Shown here in pieces: positions 11,718 to 20,663 of a stretch of 54,409 bases of DNA. The position numbers and the translations under genes are program-made. The notes beneath the pieces were generated by a model that had not been told where the DNA came from, did no database searches, and saw only the letters and a program-made list of their open reading frames with translations. Origin of the DNA: Actinomycetes bacterium (GTDB lineage: Bacteria > Actinomycetota > Acidimicrobiia > Acidimicrobiales > Bog-793); NCBI GenBank assembly GCA_021829645.1, contig JAKBPI010000012.1, positions 1 to 54,409 on the forward strand. Reading direction: 5' to 3'. Numbering within the stretch: position 1 is the stretch's first letter; each line of letters starts with the position of its first letter.

Positions 11718-12356
11718 ATATTACTCTTTTTTGTTTGATACAGCATTTTTATGGAACAAAAAATCTAAGTTGCCTGCGAAAATTCCCATTTTTAGAGTTT
11801 CTGCTCCGGCATAAAGAGTAGTCCAAACTTGGCTGCCATACCACATACCGCTTGACGGAATCAGCATGCTAAGTACTGCCACGCAGTAGTAACCGGTCGA
11901 TATCTGACTATACTAAGCAGATGAGTCCTGTCTCAATATCTTACGTACATCATTGTCGTATAAAGCCCAGACTCTCAACTGCATCCGAGCTGACAAACTG
12001 ATTTCTGCTACTCTCGGTCGCCGGCTTGCATGGATACCCGTCAATAGTTCATAACAGAGTCGGCACTTAGCAGTTCTTGTTTTACCCTCGGACAGTTTTG
12101 CCATCCCTCTTAGCGGCTAAGTATTACCGTCATGACCGAGCAAAGGAAAGAGGCGAGGAACACCTATTCAGCCAATAGGTGTTTTACAGCGACTTTTGTA
12201 CTCATCTATTTATGTCTTCTTTTATTTAAAGCCAAGCCATAATGAACTTTTTGTTTTCTATCCGCTAACTTCACGAAAAGAGACTCTGAATGTGTATCAA
12301 AAATTAGATCATTGCATGATGATACTCACCTCGTCATCTAAATATGAAACACGGAT
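11718..12356. other. Non-coding stretch between rpiB and the carbohydrate locus
   Basis: About 640 bases without a convincing gene. The only ORF of note (11913-12104, minus, 63 codons) starts with an attractive MAKLSEGKTRTAKCRLC but matches nothing I recognise and lacks support. This is one flank of the inserted sugar locus and probably holds the rpiB promoter. The one structured element is the hairpin at 12159-12183. Confidence 0.5.
12159..12183. terminator. Perfect 10-bp hairpin downstream of the sugar operon
   Basis: AACACCTATT, a 5-base loop CAGCC, then AATAGGTGTT. On the plus strand it is followed by two more T residues, making a short TTTT run. On the minus strand, the direction of the sugar operon ending at 12357, no U tract follows. 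It may end or shield transcription 175 bases past the esterase stop, but termination is not proven by sequence. Confidence 0.4.
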
Positions 12357-13328
12357 TTATAGATACTGTTTTATAAATTCAATCCGTCTTTCTTGATGCA
12401 ACGCCGGTACTTGATGTCCGGTAAAGGGATACACAGCCAAATCTTTGACAGCACCGATTGCATTGTAAACTGCATATACGCTTGAAGGTGGGGCTATATC
12501 GTCCATGAGACCAAGAGCCATAAGAGTAGGTGCCGTGATTCTCTTGGCCAAGAGTGCTGTATCTATATACCTCAGAGTGAGAAGTGCCTCATCGATAATG
12601 TCTACGTGTTGAGATAGAAAATCGGCTATTTCTTTATATGGATATGAAGCAATGCCTATGGCTCTCGGGAAGTCTGCCAAAAAGGGTATCTCTGCTATGC
12701 AGACTTTTATCATGTGCGGCAAGAGGGAGCTTACGACAAGAGAAAGGGCCCCACCTTGGCTTGCACCCGCGGCAACAATACGTTCGGGATCAATGCCATC
12801 AAGTTGGGCGGCCTCTTCAACCGCTCGTAGGGCATCAATATAGAGCCTTGTGAAATAGTATTTCTCGTGATCTGTGATACCTTTTGTCATCACCCCAGGA
12901 GCGCTCGGACTGTCCCCTCCGTGATCCGGGTCACCCGTATCCCCAATTCGCCAGGATCCACCCTGACCTCTTATATCCATGACGAATACGCTGTAACCTA
13001 AAGCCGGATACATAAGATGTTCTATAGGTAACCCGCGTCCGCCTCCGTAACCGGAAAAATCGATTACGAGCGGTGTTTGAGAAGAGGTTTTCCGGGGGCG
13101 CAGTAACCACCCTTTAATGATGTCTCCATATGCTCCAGAAAAACTTACGTCATAAGCCTTTACGATCTCAGAATAGATACTTTCTTTATAAACAGCAATA
13201 CGCGTAGCAGAAATATTCTCATGGGCAGTTTTTAGCATGCGATTCCAAAAAATATCCATATCATTTGGCTCCACAGCGGAAGTTCTATATGTTTTTAGGG
13301 TTTCTGGATCTAAGTCGAACCAAGGCAT
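12357..13328 (-). CDS. Carbohydrate esterase family 7-like acetyl esterase
   Basis: 323 aa alpha/beta hydrolase resembling CE7 acetyl xylan esterase/cephalosporin C deacetylase (about 320 aa). It carries the family's RGQGGS motif (120-125), the nucleophile S190 in GASQGG, an Asp at 276/277 (LMDDIAPPSS) and a C-terminal His305 (FTGHQ). CE7 enzymes are typically intracellular hexamers that strip acetyl groups from imported oligosaccharides. No signal peptide is visible, which fits. Last gene of the eight-gene locus, 23 bases after the alpha-galactosidase, with a strong AAGGAG site. The substrate is inferred from context only. Confidence 0.88.
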   Translation of the reverse strand: MPWFDLDPETLKTYRTSAVEPNDMDIFWNRMLKTAHENISATRIAVYKESIYSEIVKAYDVSFSGAYGDIIKGWLLRPRKTSSQTPLVIDFSGYGGGRGLPIEHLMYPALGYSVFVMDIRGQGGSWRIGDTGDPDHGGDSPSAPGVMTKGITDHEKYYFTRLYIDALRAVEEAAQLDGIDPERIVAAGASQGGALSLVVSSLLPHMIKVCIAEIPFLADFPRAIGIASYPYKEIADFLSQHVDIIDEALLTLRYIDTALLAKRITAPTLMALGLMDDIAPPSSVYAVYNAIGAVKDLAVYPFTGHQVPALHQERRIEFIKQYL

Positions 13329-13351
13329 CTGATCTACTCCTTATGTTTCAG

Positions 13352-14728
13352 TTAATTATGATTGAATGTCACCGGATGCATCAGTGACTTGATAGTTGAA
13401 AGTCCCCAGTCGTCCAAATCAGCTAAATTGCCGGAAAGAGAACGGAGATAGTCAGAAGAACAAAGAGCATTAGCCCAATTCTCTCTTTGCTCCATATTAG
13501 GTGAGACTATAAGACAATCCGGATCGTTTATAAATAATGTTTTATGACAGTAGTGTCTACTCGCGATATTTCGCAAGGCATTTTTTTGGGCAGGAAGGCT
13601 GGGGTGATCGTTTGCAGGTAAGAAGTTATAACCTATATCAGGCCCTATTCTCATGGCATCTACCAGACCCAGAGACGGAAACAGCGGGGCTCCGCAGGCT
13701 AGCAATATAGCATCACTTGGGAGGGAGGATTTGATTGTCTCCAAACCAAAACGGTAGGCTTCCGTATCCGATAGAGAAGTATACCGCTTACCATTAAGCG
13801 CCCCTCCGTATAAAAAGTCCAGTTTAAAATACTTGAAACCCCATTCACTCAATTGGTAGAAAACACTTTGTATGTACTTTTGCGCTAGAGGATTTGTCAG
13901 ATCCAGCACCCCGGTTTCCGAACGCAATACATTGCCCGCAGATATAGGTTCACCGGTTACTCTGCTTTTTACTAACAAGTCTTTTTTGGAAGCCAATAAG
14001 CTTTTTTTACTGACGATTGTCGGAGCAAGCCAAATCCCCGGTATTTTGCCAGACGCAGTAATATCTTTAGCTAGTTTTTCTAGAGCATTATTGGTAAAAT
14101 TTGCAGATGGGTATAGCCAATCTCCCGCATGTAACTGATAGCCGTCATCGATCTGTATTATATCTATAGATAAGTTGTTATTCTCAATTATGGTCATATT
14201 ATCATAAATATTTTGGGGTATTACTTTATCATAGTAGCCATACCATGTGCACCAAATAGCAGGAATAGTAATTTCTTTTTTAAAAAACGTGCTTTTTTCT
14301 GGTAGCACATTATGGATAAAATTTTCTGCAAACAGTTTCAGGGCGCTTTCCGGTTCTTCGTTGCTATCAAAATATTGGTGTGTAATACTGCCGTCAGTTG
14401 AAATAATTAAATAATTGCCGTCTTTTTTAGCGCGAATAATCGGTATATTATCTGTGAGATTATTAAGATGGTATAAATAAATAGGGCCAGAATCTTGTAT
14501 CTGAATACCCAGAAGGCCTGAACCTTGAAAAATACCTTCGCCTGCTATAACAGAATTTTGACAATCAATAATTCTTGAATCAGGATCAGTTGCTCTATAC
14601 GGTATCTCCCCGATATTTAGAGTCTCAGCTACGCTCCAAGACTGCCATCCTTCTGCATATATTTTTGTTTTGTAAGGGTCAATTTCAATTTTGTCGTATA
14701 TAAAAAAATGCTTTTGTGCCGTATTCAT
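13352..14728 (-). CDS. Alpha-galactosidase-like glycoside hydrolase (GH36 type)
   Basis: 458 aa, clan GH-D TIM-barrel enzyme. The IDDGYQ motif (193-198), the nucleophile candidate D304 in FKYFKLDFLYGG and the acid/base candidate D364 in MRIGPDIG match GH36 alpha-galactosidases; a short N-terminal beta-sandwich (GWQSWS near 27-32) precedes the barrel. It is shorter than the 700-residue classic GH36 enzymes, closer to compact bacterial ones. No signal peptide, so it probably removes alpha-galactosyl branches from imported oligosaccharides in the cytoplasm. It follows oppF by 27 bases. Specificity (galactose or another alpha sugar) cannot be fixed from sequence alone. Confidence 0.85.
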   Translation of the reverse strand: MNTAQKHFFIYDKIEIDPYKTKIYAEGWQSWSVAETLNIGEIPYRATDPDSRIIDCQNSVIAGEGIFQGSGLLGIQIQDSGPIYLYHLNNLTDNIPIIRAKKDGNYLIISTDGSITHQYFDSNEEPESALKLFAENFIHNVLPEKSTFFKKEITIPAIWCTWYGYYDKVIPQNIYDNMTIIENNNLSIDIIQIDDGYQLHAGDWLYPSANFTNNALEKLAKDITASGKIPGIWLAPTIVSKKSLLASKKDLLVKSRVTGEPISAGNVLRSETGVLDLTNPLAQKYIQSVFYQLSEWGFKYFKLDFLYGGALNGKRYTSLSDTEAYRFGLETIKSSLPSDAILLACGAPLFPSLGLVDAMRIGPDIGYNFLPANDHPSLPAQKNALRNIASRHYCHKTLFINDPDCLIVSPNMEQRENWANALCSSDYLRSLSGNLADLDDWGLSTIKSLMHPVTFNHN

Positions 14729-14755
14729 GCCCGCTTATCTTCTATCACCAAACTC

Positions 14756-15787
14756 TTATTCATCTTGATAAAGCCAGCATTTTACCCTAGTAGAATCTGC
14801 ATTGATTGTAAATTCCGGCGGAGGCGTCATGCAGACCTCTTTGGCATACAGACACCTAGATATAAAGCTACACCCATTCGTTTTGAACTGCATTATTTTT
14901 ACATCAACCCCTTTCTTTGTTCTCAATCGCTCATCCCTCTCTTTCACCAATTGTTCCTTGGCAACACTTTTTTTCGGCGAGGAATTGGCTAAAAGTTGTG
15001 TATAAGGATGATGGGGATTTAGAATCATGACATCTGTATTGCCGCTTTCTACAATCGTACCTTTATACATCACAATCATGGAAGATGAGAAATGTCTGGC
15101 GGTAGCAAGATCGTGTGTTACATATAAAATTGCCAGGTTTTCTTTTTCTCGCAATTCGTCCAAAAGATTTAGAATTTCAAGCCTAATAGAGACGTCTAAC
15201 ATAGATACCGGCTCATCTGCCAACAATATTTTTGGCTTTGGCGCGATTGCCCTGGCGATGGCCACGCGCTGTCTTTGTCCTCCGGAAAGTTCATGAGGAT
15301 GCTTATCGGCAATTTCACTGGCAGGAGTGAGCTTTACTTTTTCCAGCAGCTCTTCAACTTTAGAGCGAACATTGCTTTTATTTGCCTGCCCATGCAAGAG
15401 AAGTGGTCTTGCCAAATGGTGATATACTGTATAAACGGGATTAAGCGAAGCAAACGGATCCTGAAATACCAACTGTACCTGTTGCCGATAATCAAGCATG
15501 TGCCAACGACCTTTAATCGGTTTACCGTTTAGTATGATGCCACCGCTGTTAACTTTTATCAATCTGCCTAATGCTTTTATGACGCTGGATTTTCCTGATC
15601 CGGATTCTCCAACTAATGCCAGTGTTTTACCGGGATACAAATTAAAAGAAGCCCTATTTACGGCACGAAGATTTTGTGCGTGCCGCTGTGTGAACTCTAC
15701 AACTAAATCTTTTACTTCCATTATTGGAGTCTGTGTAGCGCACAATCCTGTTTGTGCGTTGCCTATATCATTAACTTCACTCTCCAT
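14756..15787 (-). CDS. Opp/Dpp-type ABC importer ATPase (OppF-like)
   Basis: 343 aa from the second ATG at 15787, which has GAGGAG six bases upstream (first ATG at 15793). Walker A GESGSGKSS, signature LSGGQRQRVAIARA and Walker B ILLADEP are intact. The C-terminus has the four-cysteine oligopeptide-transporter cluster motif (CSFISRC, C, C near 308-340). It pairs with the OppD-like ATPase to power the permease encoded just upstream in the operon. Such peptide-type importers often carry beta-gluco- or manno-oligosaccharides when linked to glycosidases, as they are here. Confidence 0.93.
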   Translation of the reverse strand: MESEVNDIGNAQTGLCATQTPIMEVKDLVVEFTQRHAQNLRAVNRASFNLYPGKTLALVGESGSGKSSVIKALGRLIKVNSGGIILNGKPIKGRWHMLDYRQQVQLVFQDPFASLNPVYTVYHHLARPLLLHGQANKSNVRSKVEELLEKVKLTPASEIADKHPHELSGGQRQRVAIARAIAPKPKILLADEPVSMLDVSIRLEILNLLDELREKENLAILYVTHDLATARHFSSSMIVMYKGTIVESGNTDVMILNPHHPYTQLLANSSPKKSVAKEQLVKERDERLRTKKGVDVKIMQFKTNGCSFISRCLYAKEVCMTPPPEFTINADSTRVKCWLYQDE

Positions 15788-15799
15788 TGCCATCTCCTC

Positions 15800-16876
15800 T
15801 TATGCCCCTCCCATAAAGTCGCTGCTGCCGTATTTGTGACACCTAACAAAGTGGTCTGGTTCATTTGCAACAAATATTTTTGGAGGCGGCCAAGTTGAAC
15901 AGGGCTCAAATGCTTCAGAGCACCTTGGCCGGAAAGGACATCCGGGAATATCGAGAGATAGATCTGGCGGCATACCGGGTATGCCGCGCAATTCCCGTCT
16001 TTGCCCGTAGAGATCCGGAATAGAAAGCATAATCCCATTCGTGTAAGGGTGTAGAGCACGAGAAACGATTGCCTCTGTTCGCGCTTGCTCTGCGATCTCT
16101 CCGGCATACATAATCAACAAGCGGTCACTTATCTCCAAGAGTAAAGAAATGTCGTGAGTGATAAAAATAATGGAAAAATTGAGCTCTTTTTGCAACCGTA
16201 TAATTTCGTCTAATATATCTCTCTGTATTACAACGTCCAGAGCCGTTGTCGGTTCATCCATAATGACTATGTTTGGCATATAGCATAAAGCCATAGCTAT
16301 GACGACTCTTTGCCGCATCCCTCCAGAGAGTTCGTGCGGGAATTGATTTATTATGTTTTTATTTAGGCCGACCATCTCTAGAAGCCGGATACTTTTTTCA
16401 AGACGTTCCGCTTTCGTCATACCGGGCTTGTGGGCTAAAAATATATCGGAGAATTGTTTTTTCAGACTTGTCACAGGGTTAAGGGCGTTCATAGCGCTTT
16501 GGAAGACCATTGATATTTCTGTCCATCTGAAATTCCTCAGTTGCTCGTGTTCGAGACGCAAAATATCTACAGTATTTCCGCTGTCGCCTTGTGCGTAAAG
16601 GACTTCGCCTGATGTAATATATGCAGGATGCTTTAGCATGTTGGTTATGGCATAAGCCAATGTGGATTTACCGCAACCGCTTTCTCCAGCTATACCTAAT
16701 ATTTCACCTTTACGTAGTTCAAAATTGACGTTTTTAACGGCCTTAGTAGTCCTCTCTCCCCTGTATTCAACACTCAGATCCCGAACAGAAAGCAGTGAAG
16801 CAGAACTTGTTGTCAATGAACCAGACACCCCTATATCGCTTGTTGGTATGCGGTGCTTTTCGAAAGGAATTGTCAT
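15800..16876 (-). CDS. Opp/Dpp-type ABC importer ATPase (OppD-like)
   Basis: 358 aa. Walker A GESGCGKST, signature LSGGMRQRVVIAMA and Walker B IVIMDEPT are present. The C-terminal C..RC...C motif (CPFRPRCSEAFEPC, then C near 350) is typical of OppD. The first 27 residues before VRDLSVEYRG are poorly conserved. It lies 6 bases after oppC and 12 bases before oppF, so the two ATPases are co-translated. Cytoplasmic, membrane-associated partner of OppB/OppC. Confidence 0.94.
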   Translation of the reverse strand: MTIPFEKHRIPTSDIGVSGSLTTSSASLLSVRDLSVEYRGERTTKAVKNVNFELRKGEILGIAGESGCGKSTLAYAITNMLKHPAYITSGEVLYAQGDSGNTVDILRLEHEQLRNFRWTEISMVFQSAMNALNPVTSLKKQFSDIFLAHKPGMTKAERLEKSIRLLEMVGLNKNIINQFPHELSGGMRQRVVIAMALCYMPNIVIMDEPTTALDVVIQRDILDEIIRLQKELNFSIIFITHDISLLLEISDRLLIMYAGEIAEQARTEAIVSRALHPYTNGIMLSIPDLYGQRRELRGIPGMPPDLSLDIPGCPFRPRCSEAFEPCSTWPPPKIFVANEPDHFVRCHKYGSSDFMGGA

Positions 16877-16881
16877 TATGG

Positions 16882-17802
16882 CTACTTCTCCTTCTGTGCA
16901 CTTATCTTTAATCTTGGGTTTAGTATTTCATCTAAACCGAAATTGATAAACGCCAATGCCGTACCAACTAGGCCTATACAGAGTCCCGGAGGGATGAACC
17001 ACCACCAAGCACCACTAGTCAATGCCTCGTCGTTGTTAGCTAGATATAGCATGTTGCCCCATGTGAGAGTAGTAACATCGCCTATTCCTAAAAAAGCTAA
17101 TGTGGCTTGTGTGAGAATGGCAAATACCACCATAAAAATGAAATTGGAAACGATGATGGCAAGTTCATTCGGGAGAATTTCGACGAAGACGATGCGCCAC
17201 CATTTTTCACCGGCAACTCTGGATGCCAAAATAAAGTCTCTGTTCCTTATGGAAAGCGTTTGGCCTCTCAGCACCCTGGCATAGGCTGCCCAACTCGTAA
17301 AAGCTATAACTAAGATAATTGGCGTTAGGCTTGAAGATCCCACATAGGCCGCTACAATCAGCACTAGAGGAAGGCCTGGTATGACGAGTATGATATTGGT
17401 AAAAAAAGTGGCTGTTTCATCGAAGATTCCACCGACAAAGCCGCTTCCTATCCCGATTATGACAGAGATTAACGTTGCCAACGCACCGGCAGCAAAACCA
17501 ACCAGCAGCGAGGGTCCTGTGGAATCTATTAGCTGATAAAGAACATTCTGTCCTGCAAAATCTGTTCCAAGCGGAAATTTGAGTGAAGGGGAAGCCATAT
17601 CCGGACCGATAAAACCGTTGGGGTTTGTTGCAAATATTGGTCCTATAACTGCAACCAAGACAAAAAAACCTAAGATAACGACACCAATCACTAATTTTTT
17701 TGAGCGGAAGGCTCTCTTTAAGAGTCTCCTGAGCCATTTCCAGGATTTAACTATGACTTCTACTCGAACGCTATTATGTACTCTTGTGTCTCGATTTTTC
17801 AT
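16882..17802 (-). CDS. Opp/Dpp-type ABC permease (OppC-like)
   Basis: 306 aa inner-membrane permease. Six helices are apparent: about 34-56, 95-120, 128-150, 155-172, 213-235 and 270-290. The EAA loop region is around ASRVAGEKWWRIVFVEILPNELA (187-208), which docks on the ATPases. The basic N-terminus (KSWKWLRRLLKRAFRSKK) and the NPNGFIGPD...KFPLGTD segment are characteristic of OppC/DppC. It starts 26 bases after oppB. Confidence 0.93.
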   Translation of the reverse strand: MKNRDTRVHNSVRVEVIVKSWKWLRRLLKRAFRSKKLVIGVVILGFFVLVAVIGPIFATNPNGFIGPDMASPSLKFPLGTDFAGQNVLYQLIDSTGPSLLVGFAAGALATLISVIIGIGSGFVGGIFDETATFFTNIILVIPGLPLVLIVAAYVGSSSLTPIILVIAFTSWAAYARVLRGQTLSIRNRDFILASRVAGEKWWRIVFVEILPNELAIIVSNFIFMVVFAILTQATLAFLGIGDVTTLTWGNMLYLANNDEALTSGAWWWFIPPGLCIGLVGTALAFINFGLDEILNPRLKISAQKEK

Positions 17803-17828
17803 TCTCAGCAGAGATCTTTCATGCTCAG

Positions 17829-18812
17829 TTACCTGGATTGCCTTGTGCGCGGATCTATAAATCCATACAAAAGGTCCACTATCAGGTTGGCGCCAAGTAC
17901 CGATAACGTAATGATTAAAAAGATGGCCTGTGTCAGTGCATAGTCATCGTTTGAAATTGCCTGCAGGAGTTCATACCCTATACCAGGATACGAGAACACG
18001 TATTCCATGGCAATGGAACCGCTAACCACGAAACCAAGGGATATAGCAAATCCAGTTATGCTTGGTATGACGGCATTTCTGGCTGCATAACCGATCATGA
18101 TTTTTCTACGCGAAAGACCTCTGGCCTCTGCCGCTACTACATAATCTTCGGATAACGTAGTGAGAACCATATTCCGCATACCGAGCAACCAGCCCCCTAG
18201 GGAAGCAAGAATAATTGTCAGAGCAGGAAGAATAGAGTGGTAAACGGCCGAGAGAATAAATGACCCCGTAAAGCCTATGGTTAGGCTATCCGAATAGCCC
18301 CCATTGAGGGGGAATAGATGAAATTCGTAGCTCAAAAAATACAGCAGTAATAAAGCCATAAAAAAATACGGAAGAGAAGTGAGAAATGTCGTTGAAGGGA
18401 TTAAAGCCTCTGCCCATTTACCCCCTTTGAAACCTGCGATAGTGCCAAGGACTATACCTACAATAAAACTTATGACAGTACAGGTTCCCACCAAAACGAT
18501 CGTCCAGGGTAAAGTAGAAACTATGATTTGTGATACCGGGGTTGGAAAGTCTGTAATAGAAATTCCAAAATTTAAATGTGATAACTGGACTAAATAGTCC
18601 CAATATTGAGTAATGAGATTACCATGAGATAGGCCTAAGAGTAATGCAAGCGTCTTTGCCTCTCCAGGTGGAGGCGATCCGGATTGAGCCATCCTGCTCA
18701 TCAAAATCTCTACCGGGTTCCCTGGAATAAGCCGGGGGAGGAAAAAGTCTATCGTGATTGCAGCCCATGCCGCCAATAAGTAAAATCCTATTTTACGTGC
18801 AAAATATGTCAA
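17829..18812 (-). CDS. Opp/Dpp-type ABC permease (OppB-like)
   Basis: 327 aa. The N-terminal FYLLAAWAAITIDFFLPRLIPGNPVE matches OppB permeases. Six helices, and the EAA loop AAEARGLSRRKIMIGYAARNAVIP near 227-250. The SGSIAMEYVFSYPGIGYELLQAI block near 262-285 is strongly conserved in the family. The start is TTG at 18812 with a near-ideal GGAGGAGG site six bases upstream. It follows the binding-protein gene by 49 bases. Confidence 0.94.
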   Translation of the reverse strand: MTYFARKIGFYLLAAWAAITIDFFLPRLIPGNPVEILMSRMAQSGSPPPGEAKTLALLLGLSHGNLITQYWDYLVQLSHLNFGISITDFPTPVSQIIVSTLPWTIVLVGTCTVISFIVGIVLGTIAGFKGGKWAEALIPSTTFLTSLPYFFMALLLLYFLSYEFHLFPLNGGYSDSLTIGFTGSFILSAVYHSILPALTIILASLGGWLLGMRNMVLTTLSEDYVVAAEARGLSRRKIMIGYAARNAVIPSITGFAISLGFVVSGSIAMEYVFSYPGIGYELLQAISNDDYALTQAIFLIITLSVLGANLIVDLLYGFIDPRTRQSR

Positions 18813-18861
18813 CTTTTTCCTCCTCCCATTTTGTTACTTGAAGCGGTTTGCTGCCCTGCCT

Positions 18862-20559
18862 TTACTTGGCTACAGGCACAAGATGCATTGCTACCCAACC
18901 AAGGTCAGGAGATATGTAGACGGCAGACGCAGCATAGGGATTTGACAGCGTCGGTTCTCCGGTGACAGCGGCGCCGTTGAATTCTTGCTCGTCTTGCTGA
19001 TCGAATATTGGAATGAGTGGCAGTGTTTTAGCAAATGTCGACTCTATCTGATAGAAGGAAGACTTTTGCTGTGCAACAGAAGGAGCGGCCTCTATTCTAC
19101 TCAACAAGCTATCAATAGTGGGGTTGTTATAACGCCCGAAGTCTCCGGCTGTGTCTATCTTCCCGATCGGCGGTATATCATTGCCGTTCAGTAGATTGTT
19201 GAAAAATACATACGGACTTGGGGTGTACCCAAAGTTGTCGATGAGAAGTTGGAAGTTGCCCGTATCTTGGTCTGAAGTAAACTCAGCGTAAGATACACCT
19301 TGCACCACAAAGTTTATTCCGGCACTTTTTTCTTCGCTAGCAATTATATCTAAATCTTGGACATAGTCTGTATAGCCAGATACGACTTTACAGGTAACTG
19401 TCAAGGTTTGACCGTTTTTTTCGAAATACCCATTAGAGCCCATTTTGTAGCCAGCCGATTCGAGAATACTTTTAGCCTTCTGCACGCTATAGGTAAATTT
19501 ATCGTTTTTCAAAGCTGGATTCAAAATTTCTTTGAAGTTGGGGAGCAAGACGGATTCTGGATTGGTCTGGTTAGCGTAGCCATTATATACTGTTTTTGAT
19601 ACAAAAGGCCTGTTGATAGCTTCGCTAATAGCTTCTCTTATCTTATAATTTGTAGTTATACCTTTCGCCATATTTGGTACCAGGTATGCGATAGAAAGAG
19701 GTATATCAGATATTGAGAATTTAGGATTTTTAGACAGATAGTTTTTGCCAATATTTGGTATATAACTTCCCGCCCAGTCTAATTGACCAGACTCTATGGC
19801 CAGATCTGAGCTCGTATTTCCGTTGAAAGACTCAAAACGATAGGTTTTGACTTTGGGCATCCCGGCCATATAATAATTTGGGTTTGCCGTTAGTGTCATG
19901 ACGTCTCCAGATACGGAACTTACCTCATAAGCTCCGGTCCCAACCGGCTTTGTATCTTGGAAAGTCTGAGGATTCTTAATGGACTGCCAAATATGCTGAG
20001 GGAGTATGTAAGTCAATCCGGCTATGTAGTTGAGATCGGCATAAGACGATTTTGTGAAGTTGACAACCACTTTATAAGGACCTTCTGCACTTATCTTACC
20101 AAGCGGTAAACCGTATTGGTTAAGAGCTTTATTATTTTTAATTAAGTCGAATGTAAAAACTACATCTGCGCTAGTAAATGGTTTTTTGTCTGTCCATTCC
20201 ACTCCGTGCCGAAGCTCAAAAGTTATAGTTTTACCATGATTGGACCAAGCATAGCTTGTTCCAAGCCAAGGCGATATCTTCCCTGCATCCGCAGTATCAA
20301 AAAAGAAAAGTGGCTCATATATCATTCCATGTGAAGGATCTTCTGCATTGGGTGAAAATGGGTTAAAGTCATCGGCAAAAGTTCCTGCTGCTCCGGTCGT
20401 AACCGTAACGACTCCCTGTGAACTGGTTTGTGTAGATAATTGCACTGCCCCAGCTTGAGAAATCATCCCAATAGTTTGTGTAATAACTACCCCGGAAGTG
20501 AGCAATAATATAGCCGGTTTTTTTATATGTTTTTTAACATAATTAATAAAATTATGCAT
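18862..20559 (-). CDS. Family 5 extracellular solute-binding protein of the sugar locus
   Basis: 565 aa. After a basic N-terminus (KKHIKK) comes a hydrophobic stretch (residues 16-35) and an Ala-rich cleavage-type site near AGAVQ (36-40), i.e. a Sec signal peptide. The mature part has the SBP family 5 hallmarks: NPFSPN, MIYEPLFFFD, a W/P pattern near SPWLGTSYAW, and TFELRHGVEWTDKKPFTSADVVFTFDLI. No Cys lies near the cleavage site, so there is no lipobox. For a monoderm actinobacterium a binding protein would normally be lipid-anchored, so this one may be released or retained through the wall. It captures the imported substrate, inferred to be an oligosaccharide. Excellent AGGAGG site before ATG. 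Confidence 0.9.
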   Translation of the reverse strand: MHNFINYVKKHIKKPAILLLTSGVVITQTIGMISQAGAVQLSTQTSSQGVVTVTTGAAGTFADDFNPFSPNAEDPSHGMIYEPLFFFDTADAGKISPWLGTSYAWSNHGKTITFELRHGVEWTDKKPFTSADVVFTFDLIKNNKALNQYGLPLGKISAEGPYKVVVNFTKSSYADLNYIAGLTYILPQHIWQSIKNPQTFQDTKPVGTGAYEVSSVSGDVMTLTANPNYYMAGMPKVKTYRFESFNGNTSSDLAIESGQLDWAGSYIPNIGKNYLSKNPKFSISDIPLSIAYLVPNMAKGITTNYKIREAISEAINRPFVSKTVYNGYANQTNPESVLLPNFKEILNPALKNDKFTYSVQKAKSILESAGYKMGSNGYFEKNGQTLTVTCKVVSGYTDYVQDLDIIASEEKSAGINFVVQGVSYAEFTSDQDTGNFQLLIDNFGYTPSPYVFFNNLLNGNDIPPIGKIDTAGDFGRYNNPTIDSLLSRIEAAPSVAQQKSSFYQIESTFAKTLPLIPIFDQQDEQEFNGAAVTGEPTLSNPYAASAVYISPDLGWVAMHLVPVAK

Positions 20560-20663
20560 TTTTAACCTCCTGTTTAATATGTTTTATAAATTCATTTATT
20601 TCTATCAATAAAAAAATATCATCTGCTATTCTTTCCCCTCCTCTCCGCTTCAGAGGCCTGAAG

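Noticed and set aside
11913-12104. 63-codon ORF on the minus strand between rpiB and the esterase
   Set aside because: No recognisable domain, no convincing ribosome site, and it is the only sizeable frame in a non-coding interval.
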